From assembly GCF_029168335.1 (NCBI RefSeq), contig NZ_JARGYC010000021.1, positions 1-64,000 on the forward strand: a stretch of DNA of 64,000 bases, read 5' to 3'. The notes beneath the pieces were generated by a model. It was not told the origin of the DNA. It did no database searches and saw nothing but the letters and a program-made list of their open reading frames with translations. The stretch comes from Psychromarinibacter sediminicola (GTDB lineage: Bacteria; Pseudomonadota; Alphaproteobacteria; Rhodobacterales; Rhodobacteraceae). A program made the translations under genes and the position numbers. Shown here piece after piece: positions 54,446 through 62,673 of the stretch (positions are counted from its first letter, which is position 1; every line of letters begins with the position of its first letter).

Positions 54446-55342
54446 CTACTGACCGCCGCCCAGCTGGTGGACGTAGGATGCGACCGCGTTGATCTCCCAA
54501 TCCTCGAGGCCGGAGCCCACGCGGAATTCCTCAGACCAGGCGGGCATCACGCCGAAGTGCGAGTTCGTGACCGTCTCGGTCAGCGAGTCGACATCGCCGC
54601 CATAGAGCCAGATCGCGTCCGTCAGGTTCGGCGCGCCGAGCCCGGGATTGCCGGTGCCGTCCTCCATGTGACAGGCCGCGCACTCGTACTCGAAGGTCTC
54701 GGCGCCGGCCGTGGCCATCTCGGCGTCGTGCTCCTGGCCGGAGATCTGCAGGACGTATTGCACGACCTGGTCGATCTCTTCCTCGGGCAGGATTTCGTCG
54801 GCGCCGAAGGCCGGCATCTCGGACCAGTTGGCGTCCGGCGACTGCTCGTTCCGGATGCCGTGGGTCACGGTCCAGACGATGTCGTCGATGGTGCCGCCCC
54901 ACAGCCAGGCATCGTCCAGCAGGTTAGGATAGCCGTTGCCCGCCTCGCCGCCATTCGCGCCCGAGCCGTGGCACTGCGAACAGTTGTTCTGGAAGATCGC
55001 CGCGCCGGCATTCACCGCGAAGTTCTGCACGTCGGGATGCTCGCCCAGCGTAGTCAGGTCCATCGAGGCGAGCTGCTCCTCCAGCCCGGCATTCATCTCC
55101 TCGAAAGAGGCGATCTGCTCTTCCACGTTGGCGCGCGTGGAGTAGCCCAGAAAGCCGCCCGTCGCCCGTTCCACCAGCGGCCAGGCCGGGTAGGCGATGG
55201 TATAGATAAGCCCCCAGATGCAGGTGGCATAGAAGGTCCACAGCCACCAGCGGGGCAGCGGGTTGTTGTATTCCTCGATCCCGTCCCAGGAGTGACCGGT
55301 GGTCTCGGTCTGGGTCGGTTGATCGGCCGGTTTCTTGCTCAT
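54446..55342 (-). CDS. ccoP: cbb3 cytochrome c oxidase subunit III (CcoP)
   Basis: A 298-residue dihaem cytochrome c that feeds electrons to the catalytic subunit. It has one N-terminal membrane helix (about 33-54) and two class-I c haem sites: CSQCH (121-125) and CAACH (221-225), with later Met ligands (for example MPAFG near 176). The start is ATG 55342, overlapping the ccoQ stop (ATGA). Last gene of ccoNOQP. Confidence 0.97.
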   Translation of the reverse strand: MSKKPADQPTQTETTGHSWDGIEEYNNPLPRWWLWTFYATCIWGLIYTIAYPAWPLVERATGGFLGYSTRANVEEQIASFEEMNAGLEEQLASMDLTTLGEHPDVQNFAVNAGAAIFQNNCSQCHGSGANGGEAGNGYPNLLDDAWLWGGTIDDIVWTVTHGIRNEQSPDANWSEMPAFGADEILPEEEIDQVVQYVLQISGQEHDAEMATAGAETFEYECAACHMEDGTGNPGLGAPNLTDAIWLYGGDVDSLTETVTNSHFGVMPAWSEEFRVGSGLEDWEINAVASYVHQLGGGQ

Positions 55343-55563
55343 TGCCGCGTCTCCTCGGCGCTATCGTCGTCATCGCCCGTCCGTTCGCTCGCGTCGTCGG
55401 GCGCAGGTTTGTCTTCGTGCCGGAACGGGATGTTCGCGGTGTCCCTGTGGGTCTTGCGGCTGCCCGGGCGGAACGCCCAGACAACCACGCCGATGAAGAA
55501 CAGGAACAGCACAAGGAGCACCCAGCTGTCGGCGAGCTGTCGCAGAAGCGAATAGGTGTCCAT
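55339..55563 (-). CDS. ccoQ: cbb3 oxidase subunit CcoQ
   Basis: A 74-residue protein: one membrane helix (SWVLLVLFLFFIGVVVWAF, about 13-31) followed by a charged acidic tail (DASERTGDDDDSAEETRQ). It is the small, non-catalytic subunit that stabilises or modulates the cbb3 oxidase in Rhodobacter. ATGA overlap with ccoP; 13 bp after ccoO. Confidence 0.93.
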   Translation of the reverse strand: MDTYSLLRQLADSWVLLVLFLFFIGVVVWAFRPGSRKTHRDTANIPFRHEDKPAPDDASERTGDDDDSAEETRQ

Positions 55564-55576
55564 CGCGGGCGGCCTC

Positions 55577-56368
55577 CTACCGGTGCTCGTCCGGGGTGAA
55601 GGTCGAGAAGTCGACCAGCGTCCCCAGCATCTGCATGTAGGCGATCAGCGCATCCATCTCGGAAATGCCGGGGGCGCCGTCGAAATTGGCCACCACCGCG
55701 CCCGGGTACCGCTCCACCACGCCGTCGAAGTCGGCGTTCGGGTCGGCCTGGGCGCGGAAGTCCGCCTCGGCGTTCTCCAGCATCTCGTCGGTATAGGGCA
55801 CGCCCACGAAGCGATGGGTCTCCATCTCTTCCCGGATGTACGCGCCGTCGATCATCGTGGTCCGCAGGAAGCCGTATTTCGGCATCACCGATTCCGGCAC
55901 CACCGACTGCGGGTCGATCAGGTGGTCGACGTGCCACTCGTTCGAGTAGCGCCCGCCGACCCGCGCCAGGTCGGGCCCGGTGCGCTTCGACCCCCACTGG
56001 AACGGGTGGTCGTACATCGACTCCGCCGCGAGGCTGTAGTGGCCGTACCGCTCCACCTCGTCGCGCATCGGGCGGATCATCTGGCTGTGGCAGACGTAGC
56101 AGCCCTCGCGGACGTAGATGTTGCGCCCTTCCAGCTCCAGCGGCGAATAGGGCCGCACGCCGTCCACCTCCTCGATCGTGTTCTCCAGGTAGAACAGGGG
56201 CACGATCTCGACGATGCCGCCGATGGTGACCACCAGGAACGAGAAGACCAAAAGCAGCGTGGCGTTCTTTTCCAGGATCTTGTGGCGGTCTAGGATGCTC
56301 TTGCGCTTGGGCCGCTCGCCCGCGCCGGTGGCGGAGGCAGGCATCGGTTCTTTTTCGTTGTCAGCCAT
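55577..56368 (-). CDS. ccoO: cbb3 cytochrome c oxidase subunit II (CcoO)
   Basis: A 263-residue monohaem cytochrome c. There is a membrane anchor at about 36-57, a haem site CYVCH (90-94) and the block [20 protein letters not shown] (95-114). It passes electrons between CcoP and the CcoN haem-copper centre. It has an additional Pro/Lys-rich cytoplasmic N-terminus. It follows ccoN by 12 bp. Confidence 0.97.
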   Translation of the reverse strand: MADNEKEPMPASATGAGERPKRKSILDRHKILEKNATLLLVFSFLVVTIGGIVEIVPLFYLENTIEEVDGVRPYSPLELEGRNIYVREGCYVCHSQMIRPMRDEVERYGHYSLAAESMYDHPFQWGSKRTGPDLARVGGRYSNEWHVDHLIDPQSVVPESVMPKYGFLRTTMIDGAYIREEMETHRFVGVPYTDEMLENAEADFRAQADPNADFDGVVERYPGAVVANFDGAPGISEMDALIAYMQMLGTLVDFSTFTPDEHR

Positions 56369-56380
56369 TGCCGGCCCTCC

Positions 56381-57982
56381 TTATTCGGCCGGGACCATGG
56401 CGGGCTGGTCCGAAGTCTTCGGCTGGCCCTTCACGGTCATCCAGAGGTTGTAGCACATGATCAGCGCGCCAGCGAGGAACAGGACCCCGCCCAGGCCGCG
56501 GACGACGTACATCGGGAACTTCGCGGCGACGGTGTCGGCGAAGGAGTTGACCAGGAAGCCCTGGGCGTCGACTTCACGCCACATCAGGCCTTCCATGATG
56601 CCGGTGACCCACATCGACGCGGCGTAGAGCACGATGCCGATGGTGGCGAGCCAGAAGTGCCAGTTGACCATGGCCAGGCTGTAGAGCCGCTCGCGGTTCC
56701 ACAGGCGCGGCACCAGGAAGTAGAGCGCGCCGAAGGTGATCATGCCGTTCCAGCCCAGTGCGCCGGAATGCACGTGGCCGATGGTCCAGTCGGTGTAGTG
56801 CGACAGCGAGTTCACCGCGCGGATCGACATCATCGGGCCCTCGAAGGTGGACATGCCGTAAAAGCCGATGGAGATCACCATCATCCGGATGATCGGGTCG
56901 GTACGCAGCTTGTCCCAGGCGCCCGACAGGGTCATCAGGCCGTTGATCATGCCGCCCCAGGAGGGCATCCACAGGATCACCGAGAACACCATGCCCAGGG
57001 TCGAGGCCCAGTCGGGCAGCGCGGTGTAGTGCAGGTGGTGCGGACCGGCCCAGATATACAGGAAGATCAGCGCCCAGAAGTGGACGATGGACAGCTTGTA
57101 GCTGAAGACGGGGCGCTCGGCCTGCTTCGGCACGAAGTAGTACATCATGCCCAGGAACCCGGCCGTCAGGAAGAAGCCCACCGCGTTATGGCCGTACCAC
57201 CACTGCGTCATCGCGTCCTGCACGCCGGCGAAGACCTGCACCGACTTCGACCCCCAGATCGACACCGGGATCGACAGGTTGTTGACGATGTGCAGCATCG
57301 CGATGGTCACGATGAAGGACAGGTAGAACCAGTTCGCCACGTAGATATGCGGCTCCTTGCGCTTCAGGATCGTGCCCAGGAAGATCGCGAGATAGGCGAC
57401 CCAGACGATCGTCAGCCACAGATCGACATACCACTCGGGCTCGGCGTATTCCTTGGACTGCGTCGCGCCCAGCACGTAGCCCGTGGCGGCCAGCACGATG
57501 AACAGCTGATAGCCCCAGAACACGAACCACGCGAGGTTGCCGCCCCACATGCGGGCGGCCGAGGTGCGCTGAACGACGTAAAACGAGGTGCAGATAAGCG
57601 CGTTGCCGCCGAAGGCGAAGATCACCGCGCTGGTATGCAGCGGCCTGAGCCGGCTGAAGTTCAGATAGGGCTGCGCCCAGTCGAAGTTCAGCACCGGGAA
57701 GGCCAGCTGGAAGGCGATGAACACGCCCGCCAGAAAGCCCACCGCGCCCCAGAAGGCGGTGGCGATCACGCCGGCGCGGATCACGCCGTCCATATACTCG
57801 TTGGGGTTCGCCGCCGGCACCGGCTCGTCCCAGCGCCGCAGGGTCGCGATGAACAGACCGGCGGCGACGAGCAGGATGATCACGGCATGGACCTGATAGG
57901 CCAGGTCGCGGCCGTAATTGGCGGCGAGCGCGGCCAGAACGGCCAACACGCCCAGAACCACCAGTTTCGCAGTATTCCACAT
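56381..57982 (-). CDS. ccoN: cbb3 cytochrome c oxidase catalytic subunit I (CcoN)
   Basis: A 533-residue haem-copper subunit with about fourteen predicted helices, reducing O2 with high affinity at the inner membrane. Haem- and copper-ligand blocks are visible: [59 protein letters not shown] and [16 protein letters not shown]. The start is ATG 57982 ([11 protein letters not shown]). An FNR-type box 97 bp upstream (58079-58092) lies in the gap shared with the stress-protein gene. First gene of ccoNOQP. Confidence 0.98.
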   Translation of the reverse strand: MWNTAKLVVLGVLAVLAALAANYGRDLAYQVHAVIILLVAAGLFIATLRRWDEPVPAANPNEYMDGVIRAGVIATAFWGAVGFLAGVFIAFQLAFPVLNFDWAQPYLNFSRLRPLHTSAVIFAFGGNALICTSFYVVQRTSAARMWGGNLAWFVFWGYQLFIVLAATGYVLGATQSKEYAEPEWYVDLWLTIVWVAYLAIFLGTILKRKEPHIYVANWFYLSFIVTIAMLHIVNNLSIPVSIWGSKSVQVFAGVQDAMTQWWYGHNAVGFFLTAGFLGMMYYFVPKQAERPVFSYKLSIVHFWALIFLYIWAGPHHLHYTALPDWASTLGMVFSVILWMPSWGGMINGLMTLSGAWDKLRTDPIIRMMVISIGFYGMSTFEGPMMSIRAVNSLSHYTDWTIGHVHSGALGWNGMITFGALYFLVPRLWNRERLYSLAMVNWHFWLATIGIVLYAASMWVTGIMEGLMWREVDAQGFLVNSFADTVAAKFPMYVVRGLGGVLFLAGALIMCYNLWMTVKGQPKTSDQPAMVPAE

Positions 57983-58078
57983 GGAAGTCGTCCCTTTGTC
58001 CCTTTCCCGGCGCACGGCCCTCCGCGCGCCGGACCTTTTCCGACATGCTGCATCTGCACGTCGACCTCTTGCACCGCC

Positions 58079-58092
58079 TTGATCCATGTCAA
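58079..58092. promoter_or_regulatory. FNR-type box between ccoN and the stress-protein gene
   Basis: TTGATCCATGTCAA differs from TTGAT-N4-ATCAA at one base. It lies 97 bp upstream of ccoN and 95 bp upstream of the universal stress protein start, nearly midway, so it may drive both. This fits oxygen-limited induction by FnrL as known for Rhodobacter ccoNOQP. Confidence 0.8.
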
Positions 58093-58186
58093 TGATGCGG
58101 ACACCATCCGTGTGATCATGGTCGCGGGCACTGCATGTCGCCCGTCGGCCGACGGGCAGGACACACCATCTCCGGAGGAGCGGCTC

Positions 58187-59026
58187 ATGTCGTACAAGAC
58201 TATCGTATCAGTGGTAACCAACATGGAAACAGACCACTGGGCGCTAAATGCCGCAGTCACCCTGGCGCAGCGCGAAGAGGCGCATCTGGACGTGCTCTGC
58301 CTCGGGATCGACCGGACCCAGCCGGGGTTCTACTATGCCGGCGCCAGCGCCGTTGTGTTGCAGGACAATCTGATCCAGGCTCAGGCCGAGGCCGAGGAGC
58401 TGGAGAAGGCGGTGGACAAGCACCTGGCGCAGCAGGGCATCCCCTATGGCGTCCGCGGGGCGACCACGCAGTTCGCCGGTCTGTCGCCGATTGTTGCCCA
58501 CAGAACACGGCTGGCCGACCTCGTCGTCCTGCCCAAGCCCTATGGCGACGACCGCCCGCACGAGCACGAGGCGATTCTGGAGGCGACCCTGTTCAGCGGC
58601 TCGGTGCCGGTGCTGGTGATTCCCGACAAGGTAGAGCTGCCCGCCTCGCTGTCGCACATCGTCGTCGCCTGGAACGAAAGCCGCGAATCGCTGACGGCGA
58701 TCCGCTCGGCGCTGCCGTTCCTGCAGCAGTCGGCCGAGGTCAGCATCGCCATCATCGAACCGCCGGCGCACGGCCCCGACCGCTCGGACCCGGGCGGCGA
58801 GCTCAGCCAGGTCCTGTCGCGCCACGGCGTCCGCTCCGAGGTCTGCGTGCTGGCCAAGACGATGCCGCGGATCTCCGACATCATCTGCCGCCTGTGTGAC
58901 GACAAGTCCGCCGACATGGTGGTAATGGGCGCCTACGGCCATTCCCGCTTCCGCGAGGCGATCCTCGGCGGCGCCACGCGCAACATGCTGGAAATGGCGG
59001 AAATCCCGGTGCTGATGGCGCACTGA
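58187..59026 (+). CDS. Universal stress protein (tandem UspA)
   Basis: A 279-residue protein of two UspA-like halves. The first (about 1-148) starts [13 protein letters not shown]; the second (about 155-279) starts [15 protein letters not shown] and ends with the nucleotide-binding motif [21 protein letters not shown]. It probably binds ATP and acts under low oxygen. ATG 58187 follows CTCCGGAGGAGCGGCTC, an excellent ribosome-binding site. It is divergent from ccoN with a shared FNR box. Confidence 0.93.
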   Translation: MSYKTIVSVVTNMETDHWALNAAVTLAQREEAHLDVLCLGIDRTQPGFYYAGASAVVLQDNLIQAQAEAEELEKAVDKHLAQQGIPYGVRGATTQFAGLSPIVAHRTRLADLVVLPKPYGDDRPHEHEAILEATLFSGSVPVLVIPDKVELPASLSHIVVAWNESRESLTAIRSALPFLQQSAEVSIAIIEPPAHGPDRSDPGGELSQVLSRHGVRSEVCVLAKTMPRISDIICRLCDDKSADMVVMGAYGHSRFREAILGGATRNMLEMAEIPVLMAH

Positions 59027-59171
59027 TCCCACCCTACAGCGTCCTCATGCGCCCCTTCGAAAAGACTCGCGCGGCCCCGTCCTGGAACCGGGGCCGACGG
59101 CATCGCGTTGCAGGGGACGCAACCGGATGCGACCATTCGGGCGTATGCCGCGAAACGCATGAGGATGGGCA

Positions 59172-59828
59172 ATGCCGGGCCGCTCCGCCCGCCACGCACT
59201 CGCCAGGCTGCACCGGCTGAACGCCGCCTTCTTCGGCGCGTACCTGCTTATTCACTTTTCCAACCATCTCGCGGCGCTGGCCGGGCCGGGCGCGCATCTG
59301 GCCGTGATGGACGCGCTGCGCACGGTCTATCGCAATCCGGTGATCGAGCCGCTTCTCTTCGCGTCGGGCGCGGTGCAGATCGGCTCCGGCCTGACCCTGG
59401 CATGGCGCGCGGTGCGCCGCGGCTTGCCCGAGGGCCTGTGGCCGCGGCTGCAGGTGATCTCCGGCGCCTATATCGCGCTCTTCCTGCTCCAGCACTTCTT
59501 CGCAGTGATCCGCGCGCGGCTCCTCTTCCCCGAGGTGGACACCAATGTCTGGTGGGCCGCGTCGGTCGTCTCCGAGGCCCCGCTCGCCTATTACTTCGTG
59601 CCGTACTACGCCCTCGGCCCGCTCGCGGTCGGTCTGCATGTCGGCGCGGCGGCGCGCTTTGCGCTGACCGACCGCGGCCGACCCACCAGCGGGGCCCGCG
59701 CCGGCTGGACGCTGGCCGCGCTCGGCGGCGCGATCGGGGGGCTGACCGTGGCGGCGCTGACCGGAACCTTCCACGATTTCTCGCTGCCTGCGCCCTACCG
59801 CGGCTACCTCGAGGCGTTCGGCCTGTGA
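59172..59828 (+). CDS. Predicted membrane protein resembling succinate-dehydrogenase cytochrome b
   Basis: A 218-residue protein with about five hydrophobic helices. Histidines fall in helix-like positions: His28 and His32 (LLIHFSNHL), His108 (LLQHFFAV) and His156 (VGLHVGAA). This pattern fits the SdhC/fumarate-reductase membrane-anchor fold and suggests b-type haem binding, although no flavoprotein partner is adjacent. It lies between the stress protein and fnrL in the microaerobic island, and its GTGA junction with the next gene couples the two. Confidence 0.68.
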   Translation: MPGRSARHALARLHRLNAAFFGAYLLIHFSNHLAALAGPGAHLAVMDALRTVYRNPVIEPLLFASGAVQIGSGLTLAWRAVRRGLPEGLWPRLQVISGAYIALFLLQHFFAVIRARLLFPEVDTNVWWAASVVSEAPLAYYFVPYYALGPLAVGLHVGAAARFALTDRGRPTSGARAGWTLAALGGAIGGLTVAALTGTFHDFSLPAPYRGYLEAFGL

Positions 59829-60187
59829 CCCTGCTCGCCCCCCTGCACGGCCACCACTCGACCCCGCTCCAGCGCGCGGCGACCGACGGCGTGGCGGGCG
59901 CGGCGGCGGCGCTGGCGCTGTTTCGCCTGCCGCCGGGCTGGACCGGCTGGCTCCTTGCGCCGATCGCCGCCGACTGGGCCGGCGGGAGTCCCGCCAATGC
60001 CGCCCGCTCCACCCGGCGCTGGCGGGCCAGCCGTCCGCGCCTGCGCCGCGGCTTCCACGCGCTGCATGTCGCAGAGATTCCGGTCGTCTGGTGGCTGTCG
60101 CCCCGGCCGCTCGTGTTTCAGCTTCTGTCGCTCACCCTCGCCGCCAAGCTCACCGTCTTCGAACTCGGCACGCGCTCCGAGACCTAA
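59825..60187 (+). CDS. Small protein of unknown function coupled to the cytochrome-b-like gene
   Basis: A 120-residue protein starting with GTG (MTLLAPLHGHHSTPLQRAA). It has weakly hydrophobic stretches (VAGAAAALALFRLPPGWTGW and PLVFQLLSLTLAAKLTVF) separated by a strongly basic, Arg-rich loop (about 60-77). Two stretches might be membrane segments. Its start overlaps the preceding stop and its end overlaps the convergent fnrL stop by 4 bases. I do not recognise a family. Confidence 0.6.
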   Translation: MTLLAPLHGHHSTPLQRAATDGVAGAAAALALFRLPPGWTGWLLAPIAADWAGGSPANAARSTRRWRASRPRLRRGFHALHVAEIPVVWWLSPRPLVFQLLSLTLAAKLTVFELGTRSET

Positions 60188-60924
60188 ACCGGCAGCCCGC
60201 CGTCCGAGTCGTCGCCGGTCTCGTCCATCAGCGCCGCGAAATCCGGCACCGTGACGAAGCGCTTGCCTTCCAGCTCGATGATCCCGGCGCGCTTCAGCGC
60301 GCTGATCTGCCGGCTCACCGTCTCCAGCGTCAGGCCCAGATAATCCGCCATCGCCTCCCGCGTCAGCGGCAGCTCGAAGCTCGACCCGTTGGTCGGCGCC
60401 CGCCGCTGCAGCGCCGCCTCGCGTTGCGCGATGATCGTCAGCAGGCTCGCGATCTTCTCGCGCGCCGTCTTGCGGCCCAGGATCAGCATCCACTGCCGCG
60501 CCGCGTCCAGCTCGTCCAGCGTCATCTCCAGAAGCCGCTGCGAGATCGACGGCGTCTCCACCAGCATCTTCTCGAACGGCTTGCGCCGGAAACAGCACAG
60601 CGTCAGCGCCGAGGTGGCGGTCACGTCGTAGGGCGCCGTCACCCGCCCCGGCCGGCCCAGGAAATCCGACGGCAGCAGCAGCCCCACCATCTGGGTGCGC
60701 CCGTCCTCCAGCGTCTGGCTGAGCGTCGCGATGCCCGCGACGACGGAGGCCACGAAATCCATCTCGTCGCCGGCCCAGACGACCGGCTGACCCGGATCGT
60801 AATGCCGATAATACTTGATCCGGTCGAGCATCTGCAGCTCGTCCGGCTCGCATTTCGAGCAGACCGCCCGATGCCGGATCGGACAGCTCTGACAACTCCG
60901 CTGGTCGAGGAAGATCTCGTTCAT
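60184..60924 (-). CDS. fnrL: FNR-type oxygen-sensing regulator FnrL
   Basis: A 246-residue Crp/Fnr regulator. An N-terminal Cys cluster (Cys11, Cys14, Cys22, Cys25 in SCQSCPIRHRAVCSKC) and Cys110/111 supply ligands for an oxygen-labile [4Fe-4S]. The cNMP-binding-like barrel is at about 30-150. The C-terminal HTH is LTREAMADYLGLTLETVSRQISALKRAG (about 191-218), with the E..SR residues that read TTGAT. It should activate cco, hemN and the stress gene under low oxygen. A perfect FNR box lies just upstream (60945-60958), suggesting self-control. Confidence 0.95.
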   Translation of the reverse strand: MNEIFLDQRSCQSCPIRHRAVCSKCEPDELQMLDRIKYYRHYDPGQPVVWAGDEMDFVASVVAGIATLSQTLEDGRTQMVGLLLPSDFLGRPGRVTAPYDVTATSALTLCCFRRKPFEKMLVETPSISQRLLEMTLDELDAARQWMLILGRKTAREKIASLLTIIAQREAALQRRAPTNGSSFELPLTREAMADYLGLTLETVSRQISALKRAGIIELEGKRFVTVPDFAALMDETGDDSDGGLPV

Positions 60925-60944
60925 ATCGGCTTTCTATTCCGCTC

Positions 60945-60958
60945 TTGATCAGGATCAA
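60945..60958. promoter_or_regulatory. Perfect FNR box between fnrL and hemN
   Basis: TTGATCAGGATCAA matches the FNR consensus exactly. It lies only 20 bp from the fnrL ATG and 35 bp from the hemN ATG. Near the fnrL start it is placed to repress or overlap the fnrL leader, while for hemN it could activate. Both genes are likely under FnrL. Confidence 0.88.
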
Positions 60959-60992
60959 GGCGGCTCCTGTCGCACCCCGGCAATTTACGCCC

Positions 60993-62348
60993 ATGTCACA
61001 GGTTTCGCAACTCAAGCGGCTGGGATTGTTCGACGCACGTGTCCCGCGCTACACGAGCTATCCCACGGCCCCGCAATTCTCCAACGCCGTCACGCCGGCG
61101 CAGACGGGCGACTGGATCGCTGCCATCCCGGCGGGCGACACGATCTCGCTTTACATCCATGTGCCGTTCTGCCGCAGGCTGTGCTGGTTCTGCGCCTGCC
61201 GCACCCAGGGCACCTCGACCCTGTCGCCGGTGGCGATCTATGTCGAGACGCTGAAGAAGGAGCTGGCGCTGATCCGCGACCGGCTCGCCCCCGGCGTGAC
61301 GATCGAGCATCTGCACTGGGGCGGCGGCACGCCGACGCTGCTGTCGCCCGAGCTGATCGGCGATCTCTCGGCGGCCGTGTTCGACGCCGCGCCGCTGGCC
61401 GAGAACGCCCAGTTCTCGGTCGAGATCGACCCGAACGAGATCGACGGCCCGCGGCTCGACGCGCTGGCGGCCGCCGGCATGAACCGCGCCTCCATCGGCA
61501 TCCAGGATTTCGACCCCGCGATCCAGGACACCATCGGCCGGCCGCAGAGCTACGAGGTGACCAAGGCCGCCGTCGACGCGCTCCGCGCCCGCGGCATCGA
61601 CAGCCTGAACGCCGACATCCTCTACGGCCTGCCGCACCAGACCGAGGCGAAGATCGCGGATTCGGTGCAGAAGCTCCTGTCGCTGAACCCCGACCGCGTG
61701 GCGCTGTTCGGCTATGCCCATGTGCCGTGGATGGCCAAGCGCCAGGCGCTGATCCCGACCGAGGCGCTGCCGGCGCCGGAGGCACGGCTGGCCCTGTTCA
61801 ACGTGGCACGCGAACTGTTCCTGTGGGACGGCTTCCGCGAGATCGGGATCGACCATTTCGCCCGCCCCGACGACGGGCTGGCGCTGGCGCAGGACGCGGG
61901 CACCATGCGCCGCAACTTCCAGGGCTACACCGAGGATCACTCCGAGACGCTGATCGGCGTCGGCGCCTCGGCGATCTCGCGCTACCGCCAGGGCTATGCC
62001 CAGAACGACCCGTCGACCTCCGGCTACCAGCGGCAGGTGCGCGACGGCGCGCTGGCGACGAAGCGCGGCCATGCCTTCCGCGGCGACGACCTGCTGCGCG
62101 CCCGGATCATCGAGATGCTGCTCTGCGACTTCCGCGCCGACCTGCGGCAGGCCGCCGACGAAACCGGCCACCCGGCCGCGAAGGCCGAGGCGATGGCCCA
62201 GGGGCTGGAGGCGGCGTTCCCCGACATGCTCGACGTCGAGCACGGGGTCGTGACGATCCGGCTTCCGGGCCGCCCGCTCGCCCGGATGATCGCGCGCTAC
62301 TTCGACGCCTACGACGCCGCCGCCACCGGCCACAGCCACGCGGTCTGA
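60993..62348 (+). CDS. hemN: Oxygen-independent coproporphyrinogen III oxidase
   Basis: A 451-residue radical-SAM enzyme that makes protoporphyrinogen IX without O2, so haem can be made under oxygen limitation. The radical-SAM Cys motif is Cys60-x3-Cys64-x2-Cys67 (CRRLCWFC). The block HLHWGGGTPTLLSPE (about 109-123) and SIGIQDFDP are typical of HemN. The start is ATG 60993; an upstream in-frame start at 60945 would overlap the FNR box. It fits with a cbb3 oxidase that needs c- and b-type haem. Confidence 0.95.
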   Translation: MSQVSQLKRLGLFDARVPRYTSYPTAPQFSNAVTPAQTGDWIAAIPAGDTISLYIHVPFCRRLCWFCACRTQGTSTLSPVAIYVETLKKELALIRDRLAPGVTIEHLHWGGGTPTLLSPELIGDLSAAVFDAAPLAENAQFSVEIDPNEIDGPRLDALAAAGMNRASIGIQDFDPAIQDTIGRPQSYEVTKAAVDALRARGIDSLNADILYGLPHQTEAKIADSVQKLLSLNPDRVALFGYAHVPWMAKRQALIPTEALPAPEARLALFNVARELFLWDGFREIGIDHFARPDDGLALAQDAGTMRRNFQGYTEDHSETLIGVGASAISRYRQGYAQNDPSTSGYQRQVRDGALATKRGHAFRGDDLLRARIIEMLLCDFRADLRQAADETGHPAAKAEAMAQGLEAAFPDMLDVEHGVVTIRLPGRPLARMIARYFDAYDAAATGHSHAV

Positions 62349-62526
62349 CCCCGGCGCAAGGCCCCGCAAAGGGCCTTGCGCGCTCGCCTGCCAGAGAGAT
62401 CGCCGGCACACCCGGCGCCCTCGCCACGACCGCAGGCCGCGGGATGAGTTGCGCCGCACGCAAACCGGCCAAGCCACGGCCGCCCACTTCCCCGAGCCAC
62501 CGCCGCACGGCACCCGCCCCTGCTAT

Positions 62527-62603
62527 TTCTTCTCGTCTCAAATACGCCGGGGAGCGCGAGGGGCAGAGCCCCTCGCACGGATCGGGCCGCGCCAGCGGCC
62601 CGA
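62527..62603. repeat. Bipartite hairpin repeat element, copy B
   Basis: The same order as copy A: a 21-base box (TTCTTCTCGT, two variable bases, CAAATACGC at 62527-62547), hairpin 1 (GCGAGGGGC / GCCCCTCGC, AGA loop, 62556-62576), then CGGA, and hairpin 2 (TCGGGCCGC 62582-62590 / GCGGCCCGA 62595-62603). It lies in the 325-bp gap between hemN and the FAD-oxidase gene. Elsewhere in that gap (62349-62526 and 62604-62673) I see no gene. Confidence 0.6.
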
Positions 62604-62673
62604 AACGCACCGCCACCTTGCCCCCGGCCGCGAAACGCGCCATGTCACGGGCGGGTCATAGGGAGGCATGGTC

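Noticed and set aside
56657-59026. Long open frame on the plus strand opposite ccoN
   Set aside because: Only the last 280 codons are the stress protein. The upstream part is antisense to conserved ccoN and is typical of third-position GC bias.
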